Origin: Clostridium sp. D53t1_180928_C8
GTDB taxonomy: Bacteria > Bacillota > Clostridia > Clostridiales > Clostridiaceae
Length of the DNA: 64,000 nucleotides
Reading direction: 5' to 3'
Assembly: GCF_015667795.1 (NCBI RefSeq)
Contig: NZ_JADPEL010000006.1
Location: forward strand, 1-64,000
The translations under genes and the position numbers were made by a program. Positions 35,917 through 45,295 of this stretch are shown here, one piece after another; the stretch's first letter is position 1, and each line of letters begins with the position of its first letter. The notes under the pieces are model-generated. The model saw only the letters and a list, made by a program, of their open reading frames with translations, did no database searches and was not told the origin of the DNA.

Positions 35917-37143
35917 TTATTTATTGTATAATTCTAAAAAAGAATGTTCTACTTCTATATCACTGTCATCATATCCTTTATTTATATCTTCTCCTGTATA
36001 AATATACTTCTTTATAAATACCTTGTCACCATTACTATTCATAACACCATATGCATTGATACATTTATAATTATCCTTACTGAATTTATATATAAATTCT
36101 ACACTATAATCTTCTTTTAATTGAGCTAAATATGCCTCTTGATTATATTTAACTGTAAATAAATTATTTTTCCCTAAAGTATAAACATCTTGAATATCTT
36201 TTTCTAATATATTTAACTCACCTGAAGTATAATCATATACAGCATAAACGTATCCTGTATTTTCACTATCTTCTAATGTTAATATAAATTTTTTATCTGA
36301 TAATTGCATAATCTCTACTACTCCGTTATTATACAACTTATATCCTTGTAAATTTAAAACTTTATAATCTTCAAACTCTATATTATTACCATCTAAAATT
36401 ACTTTCTTAACTTTACCACTATAAGTAATTGCCATAATAGAATTAATACCTTCATCATAATATAAAGAAATCACTCTTTCATTATCACTATTACTTATAT
36501 CTATATTATTACTATTAACAATTCTAGCTTCATTTTTATAGTACATTTTTTCATGCTCTATATCTAAAATTATTATTTGTTGATTTATACCACTATTAAA
36601 ATCTTCTTTTAAACTTATATCATATTTATTTAATGAGATAACATAATATTTTTGACTATTACTTAATTTTCTGCCTTCTTTATAGTATCCATCCTTATAA
36701 TTTTTGATTAACTCATTAAAGCCATCTAACCTTATAGTTATATCATTTAAATTGTCTCTATAATAAAACTCTCTTTCATCACCTTGCTTTTCAGTATCAT
36801 ACTCTTGAGTAATTCCTTCTGCTCCAGAAAAGATAGTATCATTAAATTTTCCCCCTGATATAAGATATTTTTCATCTTCTATAAACTTTCCCTCTTCATT
36901 TATAATTACTTCTTCAAGATTGTACTCTTTATCTTCATGTACAACCTTAAATCCAATAACTTTATCATCTACATAATTAAAAGCTGTAAAGTTTCCATTT
37001 AAGTCTACTGGCATTTCCGTTATTTCAAAATTTTGAACTTCGTGCTGTTGTGCTAAAGTGTTTTCATCTAAAATAATACTATCCTTACATCCAACACTAA
37101 CCATACTACTTATAAGTAACATTGCAATTAAAACTTTTTTCAT
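35917..37143 (-). CDS. Lipoprotein in a two-component operon
   Basis: 408-residue predicted lipoprotein: MKKVLIAMLLISSMVSVGC gives a signal peptide with lipobox and Cys19. The rest is rich in beta-type segments (repeated Y-x-x-G-x-V patterns) that suggest a propeller-like fold; I recognise no family. Start at the ATG at 37143; a longer frame from a GTG at 37161 begins inside the ribosome site. That GGAGG is buried in the 3' arm of a terminator-like hairpin. It heads the operon lipoprotein-response regulator-kinase and could be an accessory sensor. Confidence 0.8.
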   Translation of the reverse strand: MKKVLIAMLLISSMVSVGCKDSIILDENTLAQQHEVQNFEITEMPVDLNGNFTAFNYVDDKVIGFKVVHEDKEYNLEEVIINEEGKFIEDEKYLISGGKFNDTIFSGAEGITQEYDTEKQGDEREFYYRDNLNDITIRLDGFNELIKNYKDGYYKEGRKLSNSQKYYVISLNKYDISLKEDFNSGINQQIIILDIEHEKMYYKNEARIVNSNNIDISNSDNERVISLYYDEGINSIMAITYSGKVKKVILDGNNIEFEDYKVLNLQGYKLYNNGVVEIMQLSDKKFILTLEDSENTGYVYAVYDYTSGELNILEKDIQDVYTLGKNNLFTVKYNQEAYLAQLKEDYSVEFIYKFSKDNYKCINAYGVMNSNGDKVFIKKYIYTGEDINKGYDDSDIEVEHSFLELYNK

Positions 37144-37146
37144 AAA

Positions 37147-37193
37147 TAAAAAAACCTCCACATATTATTTAATTATATAATACATGGAAGTTT
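37147..37193 (-). terminator. Terminator hairpin that also sequesters the lipoprotein ribosome site
   Basis: On the minus strand AACTTCCATGTATTAT pairs through Watson-Crick and G-U pairs along its whole length with ATAATATGTGGAGGTT, followed by TTTTTTTA. It ends the GntR/membrane-protein operon, while its 3' arm is the GGAGG used by the next gene. Confidence 0.75.
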
Positions 37194-37229
37194 TTACATA
37201 GTATTCTTTAATTGTTACAAAGTTCTTAA

Positions 37230-38621
37230 CTATTTTCCTAATGCTTTTTCTAATTCATCATAACACGCTAAAGTTTCATCATTACTTTTACTATTAAAGA
37301 AAATATAAGTATTATTTTTCAGCTTAATACTTATACAATTTGGATTTTCAAAATAAACATATAACTTAGATTGTCCATAATCATTAATACTAAAATTACC
37401 AAGGTTATATGTTGATGCCCCTACTCCATTAGTTCTTATTCCAGAAGGTAATTTATTAATCATCGATATTTCCTCAATATCATCTATATTAAATTCTGTT
37501 CCATATGTCGGTGCATTTATTTTTACTATATTATTATTTATATTTAAAGTAAACTTTGTATGATCAAATCTCATCAAATTAAAAGTAACACCTATTACAA
37601 TTATTCCAGCAAATATTAAACTACCATAATAAATTCTTCTTCCTTTTTTAGTACCTAAATTATATGTTATTCCATAGCCAGTCCTATCTTCAACAGTTAC
37701 ACTTCTATCATTAGGATTATTGTATACCCCTTTGCTCCAAAACTCATCATTATCAGTATAAATAGGATTTGTACAAGTATTTAATATCTTTCCTTGTTCT
37801 TCTCTTATCTTATTATTTATATAAACTATACCAATAAGAATAATACTTGAAGGTATTATTACTGATAAGAGAAATAACATAGCGCTATTAATATTATTTA
37901 AAAATATAATAAACATAAATAACATTCCTAAACTTTGAACTGTAGCTGCAATTATAGTTCCCATAGTCCAAGTTCTTTTAAAAATTTTATTATATGCTAT
38001 ATTAGCACTTGTATCTTCACTTATAACTTCTGTTTTTCCTTTAGAATATAATCTATACATAATTAAAAAAATTATATTTCCTATTAATGCATTACTTGCT
38101 GCAATTCCAAAAGAAACTCCATACTCTTTAATATTATTAAATACAATTACTATTGGAATTAAAGAAATTATAAAGCTTGGAATAAACCAAAGAACAGATA
38201 CTGGCATCTTATCCTTTAAACGAGTAACTTCTGTATCAATTGTTATTAACCTTTTACTTGGTAATAACCAATTATTTTCTCTTTTTAAATCCATAAGCTT
38301 CTTATTGTATTTCATGAATAAACGTCTACTAACTTCATAGAATACACCTATCCATAAAAACAAATATAATATTTGATTTGAATTAAACTTAAAGAAAAAT
38401 GAGGGAATAAATGCAATAATAGCTATTATATATAAAATTATATTTTCCCTCTTAAATTTATTTGTTATATCTAATACTTTTTCATTTTTAAGCTCTAAAA
38501 AAGGAATAGTTACTCCTATTAAAATATTCTTATTCCCTTTAATCATATATTTACAATTAAAATACATTGCTAATACAAATACTATAGATACACTTCCCCA
38601 TATAATATTAAATACTCCCAT
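37230..38621 (-). CDS. Membrane protein with DUF5808-like segment, partner of the GntR regulator
   Basis: 463 residues with about nine hydrophobic helices. Near residue 295 is the segment DEFWSKGVYNNPNDRS, typical of DUF5808 domains. The C-terminal 120 residues look like a soluble bPH-type domain (FTLNINNNIVKINAPTYG, then IDDIEEISMI). Function unknown. It starts 2 bases after the regulator gene (GAGGGGTAGATATG), so the pair is coupled. YtrA-type GntR regulators often control such envelope proteins or ABC exporters. Confidence 0.7.
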   Translation of the reverse strand: MGVFNIIWGSVSIVFVLAMYFNCKYMIKGNKNILIGVTIPFLELKNEKVLDITNKFKRENIILYIIAIIAFIPSFFFKFNSNQILYLFLWIGVFYEVSRRLFMKYNKKLMDLKRENNWLLPSKRLITIDTEVTRLKDKMPVSVLWFIPSFIISLIPIVIVFNNIKEYGVSFGIAASNALIGNIIFLIMYRLYSKGKTEVISEDTSANIAYNKIFKRTWTMGTIIAATVQSLGMLFMFIIFLNNINSAMLFLLSVIIPSSIILIGIVYINNKIREEQGKILNTCTNPIYTDNDEFWSKGVYNNPNDRSVTVEDRTGYGITYNLGTKKGRRIYYGSLIFAGIIVIGVTFNLMRFDHTKFTLNINNNIVKINAPTYGTEFNIDDIEEISMINKLPSGIRTNGVGASTYNLGNFSINDYGQSKLYVYFENPNCISIKLKNNTYIFFNSKSNDETLACYDELEKALGK

Positions 38622-38623
38622 AT

Positions 38624-39022
38624 CTACCCCTCATTCCATCCTATATTTAACCCATTCATATTCTTATAAATATCTTCACACATTTTCATAAATTCTTTAT
38701 ATTCAATTCCCCTAAGACCTGACTCTGCAATAATTAACTCTAATTCATTTTCAAGTTTTTCTTTAAATTCTCTATTCATATCTATATCTGTACTAACCTT
38801 AGCTCCATGTCTTCTGTCTATTTCTATATATCCTTCATTTTTTAATATTCCATATGCTTTATTTACAGTCATATTATTCACACCTATATCTTCTGCCATT
38901 TGTCTAACTGTAGGAAGTCCTTCTCCCTTTTTAAGTTCTCCTCTTCCAATTCCCATTACAATTTCATTTCTAAGCTGAACATAAATTGGAATATTGCTTG
39001 TCATATCTAAATTTATTAACAT
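38624..39022 (-). CDS. GntR-family regulator, YtrA type
   Basis: 132 residues: an N-terminal winged helix-turn-helix (IPIYVQLRNEIVMGIGRGEL, LPTVRQMAEDIGVN, TVNKAYGILKNEGYI) and a short helical C-terminus of about 45 residues that is too small for a ligand domain, as in the YtrA subfamily. I start at the ATG at 39022 because AAAGGAG precedes it; the longer frame from 39085 would run through the operator. A perfect palindrome covers the promoter, so it is probably autorepressed. Confidence 0.9.
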   Translation of the reverse strand: MLINLDMTSNIPIYVQLRNEIVMGIGRGELKKGEGLPTVRQMAEDIGVNNMTVNKAYGILKNEGYIEIDRRHGAKVSTDIDMNREFKEKLENELELIIAESGLRGIEYKEFMKMCEDIYKNMNGLNIGWNEG

Positions 39023-39035
39023 AATACTAAACTCC

Positions 39036-39085
39036 TTTGTATACTTTGTATTATATATTGTAATACAAAGTATACAAACAATCAA
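39036..39085 (-). promoter_or_regulatory. Autoregulatory operator and promoter of the GntR operon
   Basis: TTTGTATACTTTGTATTA (39036-39053) and its exact complement (39061-39078) form 18-bp arms around 7 bases. On the minus strand a possible TTGTAT, 16 bases and TATAAT lie inside it. Each arm holds GTATAC and TTTGTATTA, so two dimers may bind. Confidence 0.8.
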
Positions 39086-39133
39086 TATAATTCCATATTT
39101 ACTTTTAATTTCTGTATATTATAAAACAACATA

Positions 39134-39190
39134 AAAGGGGACGTATCAAAACTATCATGTGCAAAATAGAATTTTGATACATCCCCATTT
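39134..39190 (-). terminator. Terminator of the fucosidase gene
   Basis: GGGGACGTATCAAAA (39137-39151) pairs with TTTTGATACATCCCC (39171-39185), with an A-run on one side and TTTTT on the other, so it may act in both directions. Confidence 0.8.
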
Positions 39191-39204
39191 TTCTTTATAT
39201 ACTA

Positions 39205-40920
39205 CTACTTTATATTTATAGTAGTTTCATATTTCTCACCTAAAATACCTTGATTTAAATTATCTTCTAATTTTAAATAGAAATATTTATTATCTGAATT
39301 TTTTATATTATTATCTACTATTACTATAGAAATTGATTTTTCTTTTTCACCTTCATTAAACTTCAAAGTTCCTGACCATGGTTGATAATCAACTCCATTT
39401 ATAGCTGTTCCAGAAACTGTTGTATAATCTAACTCTAATTTAGAATTCATATCACCAGTTCTTTTAACTTTTACTATAATATTTTTTTCACTTTTATTAA
39501 CATCATAATATTTCTCTTCAAACTCTATTTTATTATCTATATCCTGATCTCTAAGTTCCATATATTTAGGTTGCTTAAATACTCCTATGTTATTTATAAG
39601 AGGTATATCTAATGACTTTAAAAAGTTTATTTTAATCTTATTTGTTTTTATTGGTTTTACTCTTATAAGCCTTTTATATCCTATTGTCTTACCTTGAAAA
39701 ATCTCTTTATACTCTCCATTTATAAATGCTTCAACATTAAATTCTGAAACTCTTTGTCCTAACTCTATAAATTCTTGTATTGAAATAACATCAAAAACTT
39801 TATCTTGTTCAAACTCTATTTCAACCCACCTATTGCCATCTTCTATTTGTGGCACCCAGTAACTATTATTTTTCCCATCTATAGTATTAGTAACTGAGAA
39901 CTCTTTATCTTCATTTAAAACACTACTTGAATTTATTTTACAATTTTCCACCAAATTTTCTTTAAAAATGTCTCTTATTGCTTGTCCAAATTCTTTTAAC
40001 CTATTTACATCATTATCATGAAGTAATCCATCCTTATTAGGTGGAAGATTTAATAAAAGCACTGAATTTCTTCCTACAGAATTGAAATATATATCCATTA
40101 ATTTTTCTAATGATTTTACTTCTAAATCTTCTGATTCATGATAAAACCAACCTGGTCTTATTGATACATCACACTCTCCAATTACCCAGTCTGGACCATT
40201 TTCTTCACCTGTATTTAAATATTTTTGATCTACTGAAACATTCATTTTTTTTATGTCAATTGTTGACCAGCATGGATCTCCTGCGTATCCTTGTTCATTA
40301 CCTATCCATCTAATATCTGGTCCGCAAGGACTAAATATTATACAATTTTTATAATAACTTTTTATTAAATTAAACCACTCTTGAAAATTATAATCTTGTT
40401 CTACATTAGATCCCTTTGCACCATCCATCCAAACTTCAGAAATTTCACCATAATTACTTAAAAGTTCTCTAAGCTGATTTAAGTAATATTCATTATAAGC
40501 TTCACCTTGTCCATATAGATTTGAATTTTGATCCCATGGTGAAAGATATATGGCAAATTTTACTCCGTATTTTTTGCATGAATTACTCATCTCTAATACA
40601 ACATCACCTTGGCCATTCTTCCAAGGACTTTTAGCAACACTGTGATTTGTATATTTACTATTCCAAAGACAAAATCCATCATGATGCTTCGCTGTTAATA
40701 TAACTCTTTTAAAACCAGCTTCTTTTAATGATTTTATCCATTGATCAGTATTTAAATTTTTAGGGTTGAATTCTTCTGGATTTTCTTCTCCATTTCCCCA
40801 CTCTACATCCATAAAAGTATTAATACCGAAATGAATAAATGCACTTAGTTCCTCCATTTGATACTCTATTTGATACTTACTAGGAGTGGCTCCTATACTT
40901 TTAATTAATTCATTTTTCAT
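39205..40920 (-). CDS. Alpha-L-fucosidase, GH29, with F5/8C and Calx-beta domains
   Basis: 571-residue GH29 enzyme that removes alpha-L-fucose from glycans. The catalytic barrel covers about residues 10-310: FIHFGINTF, AKHHDGFCLW, YLSPWD and the nucleophile motif EVWMDGAKG (Asp near 165). An F5/8-type C (discoidin-like) domain follows at about 325-445, and a Calx-beta repeat (TVSGTAINGVDYQPWSGTLKF) at about 470-570. Such extra domains usually occur on secreted enzymes, yet no signal peptide is seen at either possible start. It is therefore probably cytoplasmic. ATG at 40920 chosen; a GTG lies 6 bases upstream. Confidence 0.88.
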   Translation of the reverse strand: MKNELIKSIGATPSKYQIEYQMEELSAFIHFGINTFMDVEWGNGEENPEEFNPKNLNTDQWIKSLKEAGFKRVILTAKHHDGFCLWNSKYTNHSVAKSPWKNGQGDVVLEMSNSCKKYGVKFAIYLSPWDQNSNLYGQGEAYNEYYLNQLRELLSNYGEISEVWMDGAKGSNVEQDYNFQEWFNLIKSYYKNCIIFSPCGPDIRWIGNEQGYAGDPCWSTIDIKKMNVSVDQKYLNTGEENGPDWVIGECDVSIRPGWFYHESEDLEVKSLEKLMDIYFNSVGRNSVLLLNLPPNKDGLLHDNDVNRLKEFGQAIRDIFKENLVENCKINSSSVLNEDKEFSVTNTIDGKNNSYWVPQIEDGNRWVEIEFEQDKVFDVISIQEFIELGQRVSEFNVEAFINGEYKEIFQGKTIGYKRLIRVKPIKTNKIKINFLKSLDIPLINNIGVFKQPKYMELRDQDIDNKIEFEEKYYDVNKSEKNIIVKVKRTGDMNSKLELDYTTVSGTAINGVDYQPWSGTLKFNEGEKEKSISIVIVDNNIKNSDNKYFYLKLEDNLNQGILGEKYETTINIK

Positions 40921-40952
40921 ATTCACACCAAATTATCCTTACATATATTATT

Positions 40953-40966
40953 AAAAACGTTTTCTC
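40953..40966 (-). promoter_or_regulatory. LacI-type operator upstream of the fucosidase
   Basis: AAAACGTTTT (40954-40963) is a perfect palindrome with central CG, the usual form of LacI/GalR-family operators, about 35 bases before the fucosidase start. It does not fit the CcpA cre consensus well. Confidence 0.5.
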
Positions 40967-41054
40967 ATTTTAATTGTAATATATATCCTTATATCTCTTA
41001 ACTTGACTTTTTATATTTTTAATGGATAATTTCACACTTTTTTATTAAATCACT

Positions 41055-41099
41055 AATAAAAAACACCTATTAAACAAACTTTTTTTGCCTAATAGGTGT
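41055..41099 (-). terminator. Terminator of the 45-residue protein gene
   Basis: CACCTATTA (41064-41072) pairs with TAATAGGTG (41090-41098); on the minus strand TTTTTTATTAG follows. Confidence 0.8.
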
Positions 41100-41109
41100 A
41101 TAATTTATA

Positions 41110-41247
41110 TTATTTTTTTAGAACTAATCCCTTACTTCTAATACAAGTACATTCTCTTTCCTCTTCTGTATGTAAGCATTGGTATTTAATCTTCTTTGGT
41201 GCTTCTATTTCTACTTGCTTTTTATCTTTTACATCTTTTGTATCCAT
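41110..41247 (-). CDS. Small hypothetical protein, 45 residues
   Basis: MDTKDVKDKKQVEIEAP, then KKIKYQCLHTEEERECTC and IRSKGLVLKK. Cys-x8-Cys-x-Cys with a nearby His suggests a small metal-binding site. It is charged, with no membrane segment. AAAAGGAG lies 8 bases before the ATG and a clear terminator follows, so it is very likely a real gene. I do not recognise the family. It lies between the fucosidase and GntP genes. Confidence 0.65.
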   Translation of the reverse strand: MDTKDVKDKKQVEIEAPKKIKYQCLHTEEERECTCIRSKGLVLKK

Positions 41248-41403
41248 TTTATATTCTCCTTTTATATAAATACTAGTAAATTTTTCTTTACTTATTTTCT
41301 TTTCATTATATAATAATTATTATTATATAATAATACATTATATAATACTTTTTTATTTAAGTACATATAATAAATTTACTAAATTATATAAAGGAGAAAA
41401 CAA

Positions 41404-42783
41404 ATGATAAGCGTAATTGGATTAATACTTTCTTTATCTCTTATAATGTATTTAGCATATAAGGGATATTCAACTATAATTACAGCTCCTATTGTAGGGC
41501 TATTAACTCTTTTAATCTCACTTGGACTTAATAGTCACTTAATGGCTAACTATACAGAAGTTTATATGAGTGGCTTTGCTGGCTTTGTTAAAAATTATTT
41601 TCCATTATTTTTAACAGGCGCTATTTTCGCTAAACTAATAGATGAAGTAGGATATGGAAAGTCTATAGCTTTATTTATTACAAATAAACTAGGGAAAGAT
41701 AAGGCTATTCTTGCAATTGTTTTATCTGGAGCTCTTTTAACATATGGTGGTGTTTCCTTATTTGTTGTTGCCTTTATTTTATATCCATTAGCTAATATTT
41801 TATTTAAAGAAGCTGATATACCTAAAAGGTTAATACCAGGTACTATTGCTCTAGGTGCATTTACATTTACAATGACAGCTATGCCTGGATCACCTGAAAT
41901 TCAAAATGTTATACCAATGAGTTATTTTGGTACAGATACATTTGCTGCACCAGTAATTGGTATAAGCGCAAGTATTATTATGTTTACCTTAGGTATGATC
42001 TGGCTTACAAAAAGAGCTAACAAGGCAAGAGTTAATGGGGAAGGCTATGGAAATCATGCTGTGAATAATCAAATTTCACCTAATGAAAATTTACCAAATA
42101 TAGTTTTATCTATTATACCTATACTAATAATATTTATAACTAACTTCATATTATCAAAATTCTATTTCCCTAGTACTGACGGCAGTTATTTAAATCAATT
42201 TGGAATTACACTTGATAAAGTTTCTGGAACATGGAGCGTAATAATAGCCATAGTAATTTCAATAATATATATTATATTACTAAATTATAAAAAACTAAAA
42301 AATTTAAATAATACCCTTACTGATGGAGTTAAGAATTCATTTCTTCCATTATTGAATTCTAGCGCTATAGTTGGATATGGTAGTATAATAAAAGCCTTAC
42401 CTATCTTTGCTACAATTCAAACTAGTATTATGAATATTTCTTCAAACCCAATAATTTCAGAAGCTATTTCAGTAAATGTAATTTGTGGTCTTACTGCTTC
42501 TGCTTCTGGTGGATTAGGAATAACTTTATCTGCACTTGCTCCAACTTTTGTTGAAATGAGTCAAAAACTATCTATTTCCCCGGAAATACTTCATAGAATT
42601 GCCTCTTTATCATCTGGAGGATTAGATACTTTACCTCATAATGGAGCTGTTATAACAACTTTAGCTATCTGTGGCTTAACCCATAAGGAAAGTTATAAAG
42701 ATATATTTGCAACATCTGTTGTTATTCCAATTTTAACTACAATAATTATAGTAGTAATAGTTTCACTTAAATTTGCTTTTTAA
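41404..42783 (+). CDS. GntP-family proton-coupled carboxylate permease
   Basis: 459-residue membrane protein with about twelve helices and GntP-type segments: a LAYKGYS opening, GAIFAKLIDEVGYG (about residues 72-85), LTYGGVSLFVV (near 111-121) and CGLTASASGGLGI (near 362-374). Relatives import gluconate, glycerate or hydroxybutyrate; the substrate is not visible. AAGGAGA precedes the ATG. It is the only + strand gene in the sugar cluster and is monocistronic. Confidence 0.85.
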   Translation: MISVIGLILSLSLIMYLAYKGYSTIITAPIVGLLTLLISLGLNSHLMANYTEVYMSGFAGFVKNYFPLFLTGAIFAKLIDEVGYGKSIALFITNKLGKDKAILAIVLSGALLTYGGVSLFVVAFILYPLANILFKEADIPKRLIPGTIALGAFTFTMTAMPGSPEIQNVIPMSYFGTDTFAAPVIGISASIIMFTLGMIWLTKRANKARVNGEGYGNHAVNNQISPNENLPNIVLSIIPILIIFITNFILSKFYFPSTDGSYLNQFGITLDKVSGTWSVIIAIVISIIYIILLNYKKLKNLNNTLTDGVKNSFLPLLNSSAIVGYGSIIKALPIFATIQTSIMNISSNPIISEAISVNVICGLTASASGGLGITLSALAPTFVEMSQKLSISPEILHRIASLSSGGLDTLPHNGAVITTLAICGLTHKESYKDIFATSVVIPILTTIIIVVIVSLKFAF

Positions 42784-42785
42784 TA

Positions 42786-42846
42786 AAAAAAGAATTATTA
42801 AAACATATAAACTTTAATTTATATATGTCTAATAATTCTTTTTATA
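42786..42846. terminator. Bidirectional terminator between gntP and the GH2 gene
   Basis: AAAAAGAATTATTA (42787-42800) pairs with TAATAATTCTTTTT (42829-42842), with an inner ACATATAAA/TTTATATATGT helix. Confidence 0.85.
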
Positions 42847-42860
42847 TTTAATAATTAAAA

Positions 42861-45077
42861 TTATTTTATTATTATATCTATTTCTTTATTAATATTAAAT
42901 GAACTTGATATTTTTATTTTTGCATCACTATTTTTGAACTCTCCTAATGTTTTAACCCAAAAAGCTATACTTCCTCCAATCAAAGAAATATTATTTGGAC
43001 CAATAACGCTGATATCACCATCACACTCAACATGTATTGAACCTGTAGCATATGGAAGTATATTTCCTTCTATATCAACAACCTTTATAACAACTCTTGT
43101 TGCATCATATTCATTTCCTTTAAGTTCTTTATCATCAATAGTAGTTATTAAATCACTTACTATAGGATTTTCACAGAATTTTCTTCTTATAACCTCTTTA
43201 CCATCAATATATCCTACAAACTCTGCTCCAGACCATGATGCTCCCCATTCTCCACCATTACCAGTAACCTTTATTGGTGGATATTTTAGATTTTTTAAAT
43301 TCTCTTCTATAGTAGTTTCATTTCTAGTAAACATACCTACACTGCTTCCATTAAACTTTAATTCTATCTCATCACAATTTGTACATACGTATATTGGAAA
43401 TACTATCCCGATATTTCTCTCTCCTCTTGTCCAATAAGTTAAAGGTTCAAGTACAGGCTCTTCCTCTCTGTCATTTTGGCTTTTATATATAGCAGCAGCC
43501 ATTTTTGGTATTCTAAACATATCCATTACACCATGATAGCAAATCCTATCACCAGAACCAAAATCATAATGAGTATTATAGTCAAATGCACACCATCCAA
43601 TAGCTCCAAGATACTCATCTGAACTTCTAGCCTTGCTCATAACCCTTCCATGTCTTAATGTATGTTCAACTAATCTTTCTTCTTGATCAAACTTTTTAGT
43701 AGGGTACATATGACCACAAAATTCTGTAACTAAATATGGTACTTCTTTTTCTAATCCTGTCACAGTTTCTCTACTTCTTAATACTTCCTCTTCTCCACAA
43801 TGTATAAAGTCATTCATAGTATATATATCTTCTAATAAATTACTTTTTTCAACACATCTTATCCCACATGTATTTCTTGTGTCATCTAATGATTTTGCAA
43901 TATTATTTGTTAATTTATATAAAGCATCATCATCCCATGATTCATTTATCCTTACTCCCCATGAAATTATTGATGGATGATTATAATCCCTTAAAATCAT
44001 TCCTTCAACATCTTTTAGAACTTGCTCTCTCCAATCATTTCTACTACTTACAAACTGCCATCCCGGAATCTCTTCCAAAACTAATAATCCTATCTCATCA
44101 CATCTATTTAAAAAGTAAGGTGATTGTGGATAATGTGATGTTCTAACTAAATTTAATGCTAACTCATCCTTTAATATGTCAACATCCTTTTCTTGAACTC
44201 TTTTAGGCATTGCATATCCAACATAAGGATATGATTGATGTCTATTTAATCCAAATATTTTTACTTTTTCTTTATTTATAAATAATCCATTGCTTTCTAT
44301 AGATACTTCTCTAAATCCTAATGAAATATTATTTTCATCTATTATATCTTTATCCTTTATTAATTTACAATTAGCAGTATATATATTTGGATTTTCTATT
44401 GACCATAAATCTACTTCTCCAATATCAAAGGATTCTATTTCATACCATTTTTCTCCTTCTATTAAATCAATAGATATACTTTTAGTTATATTGTTTACAC
44501 AAAAATTCAACTGGTAATTTCCACTACTTAACTCATTATTAACTAATACCTTTGGAGTTACTTTTATCTTACCTTTTCCATCATTAATATCAGTAACTTC
44601 ATATTTATATAATATATTTTTTATAAAACATTTGTTTAAATAATATAAAAATACATCCCTATATATTCCCCCAAATGTTAAATAATCTACTACTGATCCA
44701 AATGGTGGAATATCTTCTCTTTCAGTAGAATCTACTTCTACTAATACTTCATTTTCTTCTTTAAAATCTACATAATTTGTTATTTCAATAAAATGTGGAA
44801 TGTACCCACCTTTATATTCTCCTATTTCCTCTCCATTTATATATAACTTAAAAGCAGTCATAACACCTTCAAAATTTAAAAATACTCTTTTATTTTCATC
44901 AGCTTCTATATTAAGATTCTTTTTATAATATGAAATAAATTGATATGATTTTTCATCAAAATAATTATAAGGTACTTCCTTATTGGCATGTGGTAAATTT
45001 ACAGTTATAAAATCCTTATCTTTACCTTCACTATATAACCACTTATTATTAATTATAATTTTGTTTTTTGAAATCAT
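42861..45077 (-). CDS. Glycoside hydrolase family 2 (beta-galactosidase-like)
   Basis: 738 residues with the GH2 order: sugar-binding jelly roll (about 1-170), Ig-like domain (about 175-265), TIM barrel (about 270-560) and C-terminal beta domains. GLNRHQSYPYVG (near 275), RTSHYPQSPYFLNRCDEIG, the acid/base Glu in GVRINESWDD (near 375) and the nucleophile Glu in YLVTEFCGHMYP (near 450) are intact. There is no signal peptide, so it acts on imported sugars. It cannot be told whether it is a beta-galactosidase, beta-glucuronidase or beta-mannosidase. Separate transcript from the ABC transporter genes. Confidence 0.88.
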   Translation of the reverse strand: MISKNKIIINNKWLYSEGKDKDFITVNLPHANKEVPYNYFDEKSYQFISYYKKNLNIEADENKRVFLNFEGVMTAFKLYINGEEIGEYKGGYIPHFIEITNYVDFKEENEVLVEVDSTEREDIPPFGSVVDYLTFGGIYRDVFLYYLNKCFIKNILYKYEVTDINDGKGKIKVTPKVLVNNELSSGNYQLNFCVNNITKSISIDLIEGEKWYEIESFDIGEVDLWSIENPNIYTANCKLIKDKDIIDENNISLGFREVSIESNGLFINKEKVKIFGLNRHQSYPYVGYAMPKRVQEKDVDILKDELALNLVRTSHYPQSPYFLNRCDEIGLLVLEEIPGWQFVSSRNDWREQVLKDVEGMILRDYNHPSIISWGVRINESWDDDALYKLTNNIAKSLDDTRNTCGIRCVEKSNLLEDIYTMNDFIHCGEEEVLRSRETVTGLEKEVPYLVTEFCGHMYPTKKFDQEERLVEHTLRHGRVMSKARSSDEYLGAIGWCAFDYNTHYDFGSGDRICYHGVMDMFRIPKMAAAIYKSQNDREEEPVLEPLTYWTRGERNIGIVFPIYVCTNCDEIELKFNGSSVGMFTRNETTIEENLKNLKYPPIKVTGNGGEWGASWSGAEFVGYIDGKEVIRRKFCENPIVSDLITTIDDKELKGNEYDATRVVIKVVDIEGNILPYATGSIHVECDGDISVIGPNNISLIGGSIAFWVKTLGEFKNSDAKIKISSSFNINKEIDIIIK

Positions 45078-45228
45078 ATTAAAACTCCCCTTTTATATTT
45101 ATATATTCATAGAATAATGATAACAAGTATCTATTTAATTTTATATTGTATTTTTTCTATATAATGATTACAAATTTAATATTTTTTACCTATAAAAATA
45201 TTTTTAATTTTATAATCATATTATTTCA

Positions 45229-45284
45229 ACAAAAAAATCTCTATTTATTAATAAGTTTAATTTATTAATAAATAGAGATTAATA
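45229..45284 (-). terminator. Terminator of the sugar ABC transporter operon
   Basis: AATCTCTATTTATTAATAA (45236-45254) pairs with TTATTAATAAATAGAGATT (45262-45280); on the minus strand TTTTTTTG follows. The rest of the gap to 45077 shows no gene. Confidence 0.85.
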
Positions 45285-45295
45285 TTTTTAATTGT

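Noticed and set aside
40953-40966. CcpA cre site upstream of the fucosidase
   Set aside because: The TG and CA halves do not have cre spacing; a LacI/GalR-type operator fits better.
42934-43437. A 167-codon open frame on the + strand
   Set aside because: It is the complement of the GH2 gene; no Shine-Dalgarno and no recognisable domain.
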